Assembly (NCBI RefSeq): GCF_007829815.1
Contig: NZ_VIWT01000001.1
Coordinates: 4,927,001-4,991,000 of the forward strand
DNA: 64,000 bases
Direction of reading: 5' to 3'
DNA from: Kitasatospora viridis
Lineage (GTDB): Bacteria; Actinomycetota; Actinomycetes; Streptomycetales; Streptomycetaceae
In this document: piece by piece, positions 57,198-64,000 of the stretch
Numbering within the stretch: position 1 is the stretch's first letter
How the letters are laid out: each line of letters starts with the position of its first letter
The notes under the pieces: model-generated
The model's input: the letters and a program-made list of their open reading frames with translations, nothing else
Told to the model about the DNA's origin: nothing
The model's database searches: none
Made by a program: the position numbers and the translations under genes

Positions 57198-58853
57198 ATG
57201 GCACTCGACGCCGACGTGATCGTGATCGGGGCCGGCCTGGCCGGTCTGGTCGCCACCGCCGAACTGGCCGAGGCCGGGCGGAAGGTGATCCTGCTCGACC
57301 AGGAGCCGGCGGCCTCGCTGGGCGGCCAGGCGCACTGGTCGTTCGGCGGGCTCTTCCTGGTGGACTCGCCCGAGCAGCGCCGGATGCGGATCCGCGACTC
57401 GCGCGAACTCGCCTGGCAGGACTGGCTGGGCACGGCCGGCTTCGACCGGCCCGAGGACCGCTGGCCGCGGGCCTGGGCCGAGGCCTACGTGGACTTCGCG
57501 GCCGGCGAGAAGCGGGCCTGGCTGCACCGCCAGGGGGTGCGGTTCTTCCCGGTGGTCGGCTGGGCCGAGCGCGGCGGGCTGCTGGCCGACGGGCCGGGCA
57601 ACTCGGTGCCCCGGTTCCACATCACCTGGGGCACCGGCCCCGGGCTGGTCGAGCCGTTCGCCCGCCGGGTGCGGGCGGCGGTCGAACGCGGGCGGGTGGA
57701 GCTGCGGTTCCGCCACCGGGTGACCGAACTGGCCGCCGGTGCGGGCGCTCTGGACACCGTGCGGGGCGAGCTGCTGGAACCCAGCCGGGTGCGCCGCGGC
57801 GAGGCCAGCTCACGGGCCGTCACCGGCTCCTTCGAACTGCGCGCCCAAGCCGTGCTGGTGGCCTCCGGCGGGATCGGCGGCAACCACGAGCTGGTCCGCG
57901 CGGCCTGGCCCGAGCGGCTCGGCACGGCGCCGGAGAAGCTGCTGAGCGGGGTGCCGGCGCACGTGGACGGGCTGCTGCAGCAGGTGGCCGCGGCGGCCGG
58001 CGGCCACCTGGTCAACGGCGACCGGATGTGGCACTACACCGAGGGCATCGAGAACTGGAACCCGGTCTGGGCCCGGCACGGCATCCGGATCCTGCCCGGC
58101 CCGTCCTCGCTCTGGCTGGACGCCACCGGGCGCCGGCTGCCGGTGCCGCTCTTCCCCGGCTTCGACACCCTGGGCACGCTGGAGCACATCATGCGCACCG
58201 GGCACGAGCACACCTGGTTCGTGCTCACCCAGAAGATCATCGAGAAGGAGTTCGCGCTCTCCGGCTCGGAGCAGAACCCGGACCTGACCGGCCGTCGGAT
58301 CGGCCAGGTGCTGGGCCGGGCGCTGCCCGGCGCGCCCGGGCCGGTGGAGGCCTTCAAGAAGTACGGCGCCGACTTCGTGGTCGCCGACCGGCTGCCCGAG
58401 CTGGTGGCCGGGATGAACGCGAAGACTCGTGAGCCGCTGATCGACGAGGCGCAGCTGCGCCGGGAGATCGAGGCCCGGGACCGCGAGCTGGCCAACCCGT
58501 TCGCCAAGGACCTCCAGGTGACGGCGATCCACGGGGCCCGCCGCTACCTGGGCGACCGGCTGGTCCGCACCGCCGCGCCGCACCGGCTGCTGGACCCGAA
58601 GGCCGGTCCGCTGATCGCGGTGCGGCTGCACGTGCTGACCCGCAAGTCGCTCGGCGGGCTGGAGACCGACCTCGCGGGCCGGGTGCTGCGGGCCGACGGC
58701 TCGGTGCTGGACGGGCTGTACGCGGCGGGCGAGGTGGCCGGGTTCGGCGGCGGCGGGGTGCACGGCTACCGCTCGCTGGAGGGCACCTTCCTGGGCGGCT
58801 GCCTGTTCTCGGGCCGGGCGGCGGGCCGGGCCGCGGCGGCGGCCACTGCCTGA
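57198..58853 (+). CDS. FAD-binding dehydrogenase (KstD/fumarate-reductase flavoprotein type)
   Basis: A 551-residue flavoprotein. The dinucleotide fold DVIVIGAGLAGLVATAELAEAGRKVILLDQE binds FAD; QAVLVASGGIGGN and DGLYAAGEVAGFGGGGVHGYRSLEGTFLGGCLFSGRAAG are the C-terminal FAD contacts. Proteins of this exact layout are annotated as FAD-binding dehydrogenases related to 3-ketosteroid delta-1-dehydrogenase; no steroid genes are nearby, so the substrate is open. ATG 57198 follows GGAGAGG; the frame also opens at 57183. Confidence 0.88.
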   Translation: MALDADVIVIGAGLAGLVATAELAEAGRKVILLDQEPAASLGGQAHWSFGGLFLVDSPEQRRMRIRDSRELAWQDWLGTAGFDRPEDRWPRAWAEAYVDFAAGEKRAWLHRQGVRFFPVVGWAERGGLLADGPGNSVPRFHITWGTGPGLVEPFARRVRAAVERGRVELRFRHRVTELAAGAGALDTVRGELLEPSRVRRGEASSRAVTGSFELRAQAVLVASGGIGGNHELVRAAWPERLGTAPEKLLSGVPAHVDGLLQQVAAAAGGHLVNGDRMWHYTEGIENWNPVWARHGIRILPGPSSLWLDATGRRLPVPLFPGFDTLGTLEHIMRTGHEHTWFVLTQKIIEKEFALSGSEQNPDLTGRRIGQVLGRALPGAPGPVEAFKKYGADFVVADRLPELVAGMNAKTREPLIDEAQLRREIEARDRELANPFAKDLQVTAIHGARRYLGDRLVRTAAPHRLLDPKAGPLIAVRLHVLTRKSLGGLETDLAGRVLRADGSVLDGLYAAGEVAGFGGGGVHGYRSLEGTFLGGCLFSGRAAGRAAAAATA

Positions 58854-59019
58854 GCCGCCGTCGGAGCAGCTGCCTGAGCCGCCGCTCGAACTGCCCGCTG
58901 ACCCGCCGTCAAGACCTGCTCTTTGCCTTGGCGCGGGACGAACCAGGACATTCGTGAGTGTCTGTCAGCGACATTCCACACAATCTGCACATGGCTGGAA
59001 AACATCACTTTCTGCCCGA

Positions 59020-59038
59020 GTTCACCTGGTGCTTGACC
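59020..59038 (+). promoter_or_regulatory. Weak candidate PHO box
   Basis: GTTCACC at 59020-59026 equals the conserved half of the Streptomyces PhoP direct repeat unit; CTTGACC at 59032-59038 matches 5 of 7 but at 12 rather than 11 bp. It lies 33 bp before the phosphatase start, within 58854-59070, which holds no gene. Confidence 0.25.
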
Positions 59039-59070
59039 AGTGGGTAGCCATTCCTGAAAGAGTCCTGGGC

Positions 59071-60726
59071 ATGGAGATCGAAATCCCGAACATGGGTGTG
59101 CCGGAGCAGCTGGCCGCCCGGATGAGCATGGCGGAGCAGCACGACTACCTGCGGGGCAAGCTGTCCCGCCGTCGGATGATGCGGGGCAGCGCGGTCGCGC
59201 TCGGCACCCTGGCGATCGGCGGCGCGCTGGGCAGCGGCACCGCCTCGGCCGCGCCGGCCGACGCCTCCTCCGCCGTGGACGGTTCCCGGGTCGTCCCGGT
59301 CGGCCGCCACCTGCAGTTCGGCGCCCAGCCCGAGTCGCAGATGCGGATCTCCTGGCAGGTCCCGGTGCCGGTGAAGAAGCCCTACCTGCGCTTCGGCCGC
59401 ACCCCCTGGGACCTGGGCCACAAGGTCGAGGGCGAGATCCGCTCGCTGCACACCCCGGCGCTGGTGCCCGGCCAGAGCCCGGTCGACCAGTACTACGTGC
59501 ACGTCTCGCTGGAGAACCTGCGCCCCGACACCACCTACTACTACGGGGTCGGCCACCACGGGTTCGATCCGGCCAAGCAGCAGCAGATCTCCACCCTGGG
59601 GACCTTCCGCACCGCCGCCGCCCGGGACAACCGGGGCGGCAAGCCGTTCCAGCCCTTCACCTTCACCGCCTTCGGCGACCAGGGCGTCTCCACCCACGCG
59701 GCGGCCAACGACAACGTCATCCTGGCGCAGAACCCGAAGTTCCACCTGCACGCCGGCGACATCTGCTACGCCGACCCGATGGGCCAGGGCCAGGACGCCG
59801 ACAAGTCCGCCTTCAACGCCGGCACCTGGGACGCGTTCCTGGTGCAGACCGAGCCGGTCGCCTCGAAGATCCCGTGGATGGTCGCCTACGGCAACCACGA
59901 CATGGAGGCCTGGTACTCGCACAACGGCTACGGCGGCGAGGACGCCCGCTGGTTCCTGCCGCAGAACGGCCCGGACCCGCGCAACGCCCCCGGCGTCTAC
60001 TCGTTCAAGTACAACAACGTCGGCGTCATCTCGCTGGACGCCAACGACGTCTCCTACGAGATCCCGGCGAACCTGGGCCTGACCGCCGGCAAGCAGACCG
60101 CCTGGCTGGAGAAGACCCTGGTGGCGTTCCGCCAGGACCACACGGTCGACTTCATCGTGGTCTTCTTCCACCACTGCGCCTTCTCCACCACCCACCAGCA
60201 CGCCTCCGAGGGCGGGGTCCGGGAAGCCTGGGTGCCGCTCTTCGAGAAGCACCGGGTCGACCTGGTGATCAACGGTCACAACCACGTCTACGAGCGCACC
60301 GACGCGATCCTCGGCAACAAGGTGAGCAAGGCCGTGCCCAGCGGCGCGAGCGTGGAGCCGCACACCGACGGCGTCGTCTACGTCACCGCCGGCGCCGCGG
60401 GCCGCAGCCTCTACTCGTTCGACGCCCCGCAGACCTACGAGGGCCACGAGAACCGGGTCGACGAGGTCAAGACCTTCCACTTCGCCAAGGGCGGGGTGCA
60501 GGTGCCCGAGACGGTCGAGTGGTCCCGGGTGCGCTACCTCGGCTACTCGTTCATCAAGGTCGAGGTCACGCCGGCGGCCGTCGGCAAGAAGTCCTCGATG
60601 AAGGTCACCGCGCTGACCGAGACCGGCCAGCAGATCGACCACTACACGATCCTGCGCACCGCGGGCGCGCCGCAGTGGAACCCCCGCTGGGGCCGCGAGC
60701 TGCCGGACGACAACAGCTGGAGCTGA
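59071..60726 (+). CDS. Tat-exported purple-acid-type phosphatase (metallophosphoesterase)
   Basis: A 551-residue secreted phosphatase. SRRRMMRGSAVALGTLAIGGALGS is a twin-arginine signal, preceded by a 35-residue cytoplasmic stretch. A fibronectin-like N-terminal domain (VGRHLQFGAQPESQMRISWQVP...) is followed by the metallophosphatase core with its ligands: FGDQG, HAGDICYAD, YGNHDME, FFHHCAFS and NGHNHVYER. It would release phosphate from organic esters outside the cell. ATG 59071 is chosen; the frame is open further upstream but without a better site. Confidence 0.9.
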   Translation: MEIEIPNMGVPEQLAARMSMAEQHDYLRGKLSRRRMMRGSAVALGTLAIGGALGSGTASAAPADASSAVDGSRVVPVGRHLQFGAQPESQMRISWQVPVPVKKPYLRFGRTPWDLGHKVEGEIRSLHTPALVPGQSPVDQYYVHVSLENLRPDTTYYYGVGHHGFDPAKQQQISTLGTFRTAAARDNRGGKPFQPFTFTAFGDQGVSTHAAANDNVILAQNPKFHLHAGDICYADPMGQGQDADKSAFNAGTWDAFLVQTEPVASKIPWMVAYGNHDMEAWYSHNGYGGEDARWFLPQNGPDPRNAPGVYSFKYNNVGVISLDANDVSYEIPANLGLTAGKQTAWLEKTLVAFRQDHTVDFIVVFFHHCAFSTTHQHASEGGVREAWVPLFEKHRVDLVINGHNHVYERTDAILGNKVSKAVPSGASVEPHTDGVVYVTAGAAGRSLYSFDAPQTYEGHENRVDEVKTFHFAKGGVQVPETVEWSRVRYLGYSFIKVEVTPAAVGKKSSMKVTALTETGQQIDHYTILRTAGAPQWNPRWGRELPDDNSWS

Positions 60727-60733
60727 CGCACAG

Positions 60734-60899
60734 CTAGGGGGTGTCTTACGGATCACGCCGGGCGGTCGCCGCCGGGGCACGCACCTCGACGGCTTCTCGT
60801 CAGTCGCCGATGCTCCGCATGGACTCCTTCCTCGGCGCCGCCGATGCACGCACCCCAACGACGCCCGCTATCCGACGTGATCCGTAAGGCACCCCCTAG
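60734..60899. mobile_element. 166-bp MITE with 24-bp terminal inverted repeats
   Basis: Bases 60734-60757 (CTAGGGGGTGTCTTACGGAT...) and the reverse complement of 60876-60899 agree at 23 of 24 positions. Both ends carry CTAG, which may be the target duplication. The 118-bp interior encodes nothing. The ends look like those of an IS5-type transposon, so it was probably mobilised by a transposase elsewhere. It sits between the phosphatase stop (60726) and mscR (61012). Confidence 0.85.
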
Positions 60900-61011
60900 G
60901 CCCACCGACCGCGGCGCGACCTGACGGAGCGCACCGCACCCGGCCCCTCGGGGGAGAATCCTCCGAGGGGCCGTTCCGGTCCCGGACGGAAGTACGGAAG
61001 GGCAGGGCCGA

Positions 61012-62097
61012 ATGTCACAGCAGGTCAAGGGAGTCATCGCGGCGGGCAGGGGTGAGCCGGTGCGGGTGGAGACCATCGTGGTCCCCGATCCGGGGCCGGG
61101 CGAGGCGGTGGTCCGGGTCCAGGCCTGCGGCGTCTGCCACACCGACCTGCACTACCGGGAGGGCGGGATCAACGACCAGTTCCCGTTCCTGCTCGGGCAC
61201 GAGGCGGCCGGCATCGTCGAGCAGGTCGGCGAGGGCGTCACCGAGGTGGCGCCGGGCGACTTCGTGATCCTCAACTGGCGTGCGGTCTGCGGGCAGTGCC
61301 GGGCCTGTCGGCGCGGCCGGCCGCAGTACTGCTTCGCCACCCACAACGCCAAGCAGCCGATGACGCTGCTGGACGGCACGGCGCTCTCGCCGGCGCTGGG
61401 GATCGGCGCCTTCGCGGAGAAGACCCTGGTGGCCGCCGGGCAGTGCACCAAGGTCGACCCGGCCGCCTCGCCGGCCGCCGCCGGCCTGCTCGGCTGTGGG
61501 GTGATGGCCGGCATCGGAGCCGCCGTCAACACCGGTGCGGTGGGCCGGGGCGACAGCGTCGCGGTGATCGGCTGCGGCGGGGTCGGCAACGCGGCCGTGC
61601 TCGGCGCCCGGCTGGCCGGCGCGGCGAAGATCATCGCGGTGGACCTGGACCCGCGCAAGCTGGACCGGGCCAAGGGCCTGGGCGCCACCCACACCGTGGA
61701 CGCCGGCTCGGCCGACGTGGTGGAGACGATCCGCGAGCTGACCGGTGGTCACGGCGCCGACGTGGTGATCGAGGCGGTCGGCCGCCCCGAGACCTACCGG
61801 CAGGCCTTCTACGCCCGGGACCTGGCCGGCACCGTGGTGCTGGTCGGCGTGCCGACCCCGGAGATGACCCTGGAGCTGCCGCTGCTCGACGTCTTCGGGC
61901 GGGGCGGCGCGCTGAAGTCCTCCTGGTACGGCGACTGCCTGCCCTCCCGGGACTTCCCGATGCTGATCGACCTCTACCTCCAGGGTCGGCTCGACCTGGA
62001 CGCCTTCGTCACCGAGACCATCGGACTGGACGAGGTCGAGGCCGCCTTCGAGAAGATGCACGGCGGCGACGTGCTGCGATCGGTGGTGCTGCTCTGA
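61012..62097 (+). CDS. mscR: S-(hydroxymethyl)mycothiol dehydrogenase (zinc alcohol dehydrogenase family)
   Basis: A 361-residue class III-type dehydrogenase: oxidises the mycothiol-formaldehyde adduct with NAD and can reduce S-nitrosomycothiol. Catalytic zinc ligands are in CGVCHTDLHYREGG and GHEAAGIV; structural zinc in NWRAVCGQCRACRRGRPQYC; NAD fold GCGGVGNAAVLGARLAGA with DLDPRKL. Mycothiol use is typical of actinobacteria and marks this lineage. The next gene starts within its stop codon (TGATG). Confidence 0.92.
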   Translation: MSQQVKGVIAAGRGEPVRVETIVVPDPGPGEAVVRVQACGVCHTDLHYREGGINDQFPFLLGHEAAGIVEQVGEGVTEVAPGDFVILNWRAVCGQCRACRRGRPQYCFATHNAKQPMTLLDGTALSPALGIGAFAEKTLVAAGQCTKVDPAASPAAAGLLGCGVMAGIGAAVNTGAVGRGDSVAVIGCGGVGNAAVLGARLAGAAKIIAVDLDPRKLDRAKGLGATHTVDAGSADVVETIRELTGGHGADVVIEAVGRPETYRQAFYARDLAGTVVLVGVPTPEMTLELPLLDVFGRGGALKSSWYGDCLPSRDFPMLIDLYLQGRLDLDAFVTETIGLDEVEAAFEKMHGGDVLRSVVLL

Positions 62098-62741
62098 TGC
62101 GGATGCCGCCCCCCGAACCCGAGATCTCCCTGCTCACCACCTCCGGCGTCTTCGAACTGGACGGCGGCAGCTGGGAGGTGGAGAACAACGTCTGGATCAT
62201 CGGCAACGAGCACGAGGCCGTGGTGGTCGACCCGGCGCACGACGCCCGGGCGATCGCCGAGGCGCTCGGCGACCGGCAGGTGCCGGCGATCATCTGCACC
62301 CACGCGCACAACGACCACGTCAACGCGGCGCCCGAGCTGGCCGCGCTGACCGGTGCGCCGATCCTGCTGCACCCCGACGACCTGCCGCTGTGGAAGCTCA
62401 CCCACCCCGGCGACGAGCCGGACGAGGAGCTGTCGGACGGTCAGAAGATCGTGGTCGGCGGGCTCTACCTGCACGTGCGGCACACCCCGGGCCACAGCCC
62501 CGGTTCGGTGAGCCTCTACCTGCCCGCGCTGGGCGCGGTGTTCACCGGTGACACGCTCTTCCAGGGCGGGCCCGGGGCGACCGGGCGGTCGTTCTCCGAC
62601 TTCCCGACCATCATCCGCTCGATCGAGACCCGGCTGCTCGACCTGCCGCCGGAGACCGTGGTGCACACCGGGCACGGCCCGACCACCACGATCGGCGAGG
62701 AGCAGCCCCACCTGTCGGAGTGGATCGCGCGCGGGCACTGA
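62097..62741 (+). CDS. MBL-fold metallohydrolase coupled to mscR
   Basis: A 214-residue metallo-beta-lactamase-fold hydrolase of the glyoxalase II type. CTHAHNDHVNAAPELA is the HxHxDH zinc motif, HTPGHSPGSVSLYLP the next His, TGDTLFQGGPGATGRSFSDF the bridging Asp and HTGHGPTTTIG the last His. Starting at ATG 62097 it overlaps mscR by one base. It probably hydrolyses S-formylmycothiol, completing formaldehyde oxidation to formate; that role is inferred from pairing. Confidence 0.88.
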   Translation: MRMPPPEPEISLLTTSGVFELDGGSWEVENNVWIIGNEHEAVVVDPAHDARAIAEALGDRQVPAIICTHAHNDHVNAAPELAALTGAPILLHPDDLPLWKLTHPGDEPDEELSDGQKIVVGGLYLHVRHTPGHSPGSVSLYLPALGAVFTGDTLFQGGPGATGRSFSDFPTIIRSIETRLLDLPPETVVHTGHGPTTTIGEEQPHLSEWIARGH

Positions 62742-62779
62742 GCCCGCCGGCCGCCTCGCTTGCCGGCTCGCCGGCTGCG

Positions 62780-63256
62780 TCAGAGGGCGGCCAACTGGGC
62801 GGTGAGGGTGTCGGTGTGCTGGAAGGTCAGCCCGGCCAGGGCGATGTGGCGCCAGCGCACCGTACCCTCGGCGTCCAGGATGAAGACCGAGCGGCGCAGG
62901 CCCAGGCCCGGCACCGCGATGCCGTAGGACCGGGCCACCTCGCGCTCCGGGTCGGCCAGCAGCGGGAAGCGCAGGTCGTACTGGCGGGCGAAGGCCTCGT
63001 GGCTCTCCAGGCCCTGCGGGCTGACCGCCCAGACCGTCGCGCCCAGGTCCTTGAACCGGCTCAACTCCGAGGTGTACGAGCAGAGCTGCTTGGTGCAGAC
63101 CGGGGTGTTGTCGCCCGGGTAGAAGACCAGCACCAGCGGGCTGCCCTTCGCCTCGGCCAGGCGGTACTCGTGGCGGGTGGCCCCGGAGTCGTCCAGCAGC
63201 ACGCCCTGCAGCGTGAAGTCCGGGGCGGCGGAACCGGTTTCGGGGGACTTGGCCAT
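62780..63256 (-). CDS. bcp: Thioredoxin-dependent peroxiredoxin, Bcp type
   Basis: A 158-residue peroxiredoxin reducing hydroperoxides. PDFTLQGVLLDD, VLVFYPGDNTPVCTKQLCSYTSE (peroxidatic Cys in TPVCT, resolving Cys five residues later), LLADPEREVARSYGIAV and RRSVFILDAEG are PrxQ/Bcp signatures. Cytoplasmic. ATG 63256 gives the normal length. Convergent with the MBL gene and divergent from the TetR gene at 63501. Confidence 0.92.
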   Translation of the reverse strand: MAKSPETGSAAPDFTLQGVLLDDSGATRHEYRLAEAKGSPLVLVFYPGDNTPVCTKQLCSYTSELSRFKDLGATVWAVSPQGLESHEAFARQYDLRFPLLADPEREVARSYGIAVPGLGLRRSVFILDAEGTVRWRHIALAGLTFQHTDTLTAQLAAL

Positions 63257-63500
63257 CAGGGGCTCGCTTCCGGGGGAGGGCCGTGGGGAGGGCGGTGGGG
63301 CGGGCTGCGCGGGTGGCCCAGTGTAGTGCCGTCCGGCGAACCTTCCGGGCCTGACGAACGTTCGTGCTGGAGAGGGCGACGGACACCGCCGGCCACTGCC
63401 GGGACCCGCCGCCACTGTCGGGGGACCGGCGCTGAGCTGCGCGGATGCTGGCCGGGAGGGAGCGGTGCAGGTGGCACACGGGGGTAGTACGGTCACGGGT

Positions 63501-64000
63501 GTGAGCACACCTCCTCCCGCCCGCGACCGGATTCTCGAGACCGCATCCAGACTCTTCTACGCCGAGGGCATCCACGCGGTGGGCGTGGACCGGATCGTCA
63601 CCGAGGCGGGGGTCACCCGGGCCACCTTCTACCGGCACTTCCCGGGCAAGGAGGAGCTGATCCGCAGTTACCTGGTGGGCCGGGACGCGGCCTTGCGGGA
63701 GGGCGCGGCGAAGGTGCTGGCGAGCGGGGCCACGGGGGCGGAGGGCGTGCTCCTGGTGGTGGAGCGGCTGGGCGCGAAGATGCGGCGCGAGGGCTTCCGC
63801 GGCTGCCCGTTCATCAACGCGGCGGCGGAGTACCCGGATCCGGCGCACCCGGTGTCGGTGGCGATCGCGGCGCACCGGGCGTGGCTGCTGGGCCTGTTCA
63901 CCGAACTGCTGCGCGGCGGGGGCTGGCCGGACCCGCGGGCGACGGCGGAGCACCTGGTGCTGCTGCGCGACGGCGCGATGGTGGGCGCCGCCCTGGGCGA
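63501..64000 (+). CDS. TetR-family regulator, C-terminus beyond the right edge
   Basis: GTG 63501 opens a frame of 166 codons that runs off the window. The helix-turn-helix is RILETASRLFYAEGIHAVGVDRIVTEAGVTRATFYRHFPGKEELIRSYL. The ligand domain begins with an AAKVLASGATGAEG stretch and FRGCPFINAAAEYPDPAHPVSVAIAAHRAWLLGLF, typical of a TetR subgroup (TetR_C-type with CPF motif) often near peroxiredoxin or oxidoreductase genes. Divergent from the bcp-like gene across 244 bp, so it may control it. Confidence 0.85.
   Translation, partial: MSTPPPARDRILETASRLFYAEGIHAVGVDRIVTEAGVTRATFYRHFPGKEELIRSYLVGRDAALREGAAKVLASGATGAEGVLLVVERLGAKMRREGFRGCPFINAAAEYPDPAHPVSVAIAAHRAWLLGLFTELLRGGGWPDPRATAEHLVLLRDGAMVGAALG

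Noticed and set aside
1..64000. Biosynthetic gene cluster, CRISPR array or anti-phage island
   Set aside because: No PKS, NRPS, terpene or RiPP core genes, no regularly spaced repeats, and only one edge restriction gene; the window is mostly ordinary chromosome.

Overview
The window is GC-rich actinobacterial chromosome, most like Streptomyces or Kitasatospora. Evidence: strong third-position GC bias; many GTG and TTG starts; twin-arginine and lipoprotein signals; XRE-DUF5753 and DUF397 regulators; a DUF2637 (SpdB-like) protein; a PAS-GAF-PP2C-HATPase multidomain phosphatase; mycothiol-dependent formaldehyde detoxification; a DmdR/IdeR-type iron box; and a Streptomyces-type sulfur leader peptide with the HVDL...SAIC signature. 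No tRNA, rRNA, CRISPR array or prophage was found.

Layout. 0-7.2 kb is the accessory part. It holds a PaeR7I/XhoI-type restriction enzyme cut by the left edge, a secreted Tap-family hydrolase, an AraC-type regulator split by an IS256-family element, a small secreted protein, a candidate 34-residue membrane peptide, and an XRE-DUF5753-DUF397 fusion beside a free DUF397 paralogue. 7.2-11.3 kb carries small unknowns and a four-gene WXG100-like operon.

11.3-21.1 kb is one minus-strand sulfur block: leader peptide, sulfite reductase, a CxxC mini-protein, cysH, cysC, cysD, cysN, an SsuABC-type importer and a sirohydrochlorin chelatase. Together they cover organosulfur import, sulfate activation, reduction to sulfide and siroheme metalation. 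Hairpins lie in the leader, between cysH and cysC, and between the binding-protein and ATPase genes.

21-30 kb has a YihY membrane protein, rsgA behind a short upstream ORF, an Ada-AlkA repair fusion convergent with a MarR regulator, a DUF3105/DUF305 pair with a secreted DUF6153-like protein, a degenerate PP2C-like protein and a TetR regulator. 30-36 kb has a tandem pair of peptidoglycan hydrolases sharing a C-terminal binding module, agmatine deiminase, and a divergent urease (fused gamma-beta plus alpha) with no accessory genes nearby. 36-45 kb has anti-sigma-type ATPase and phosphatase genes, DUF2637, a FhuF-like iron reductase under an iron box, two unknowns, and divergent molybdenum-cofactor genes (MobA-like and moaA).

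45-56 kb has a Tap lipoprotein, a MerR regulator with a matching 19-bp-spacer promoter at an aldo/keto reductase, a family-39 glycosyltransferase, an esterase, a lipoprotein, and a CocE-family protein that has lost its catalytic triad. 56-64 kb has a NiCoT nickel/cobalt transporter behind a candidate metalloregulator box, an FAD dehydrogenase, a Tat-exported purple-acid-type phosphatase, a 166-bp MITE, the mscR/MBL mycothiol pair, a Bcp-type peroxiredoxin and a TetR gene cut by the right edge.

No single large undescribed system was found. The strongest unusual signals are the triad-less CocE protein, the MITE, the sulfur leader peptide with its downstream hairpins, the CX4C change in CysH, the fused XRE-DUF5753-DUF397 regulator, the short ORF before rsgA, and several well-placed metal- or MerR-type operators.
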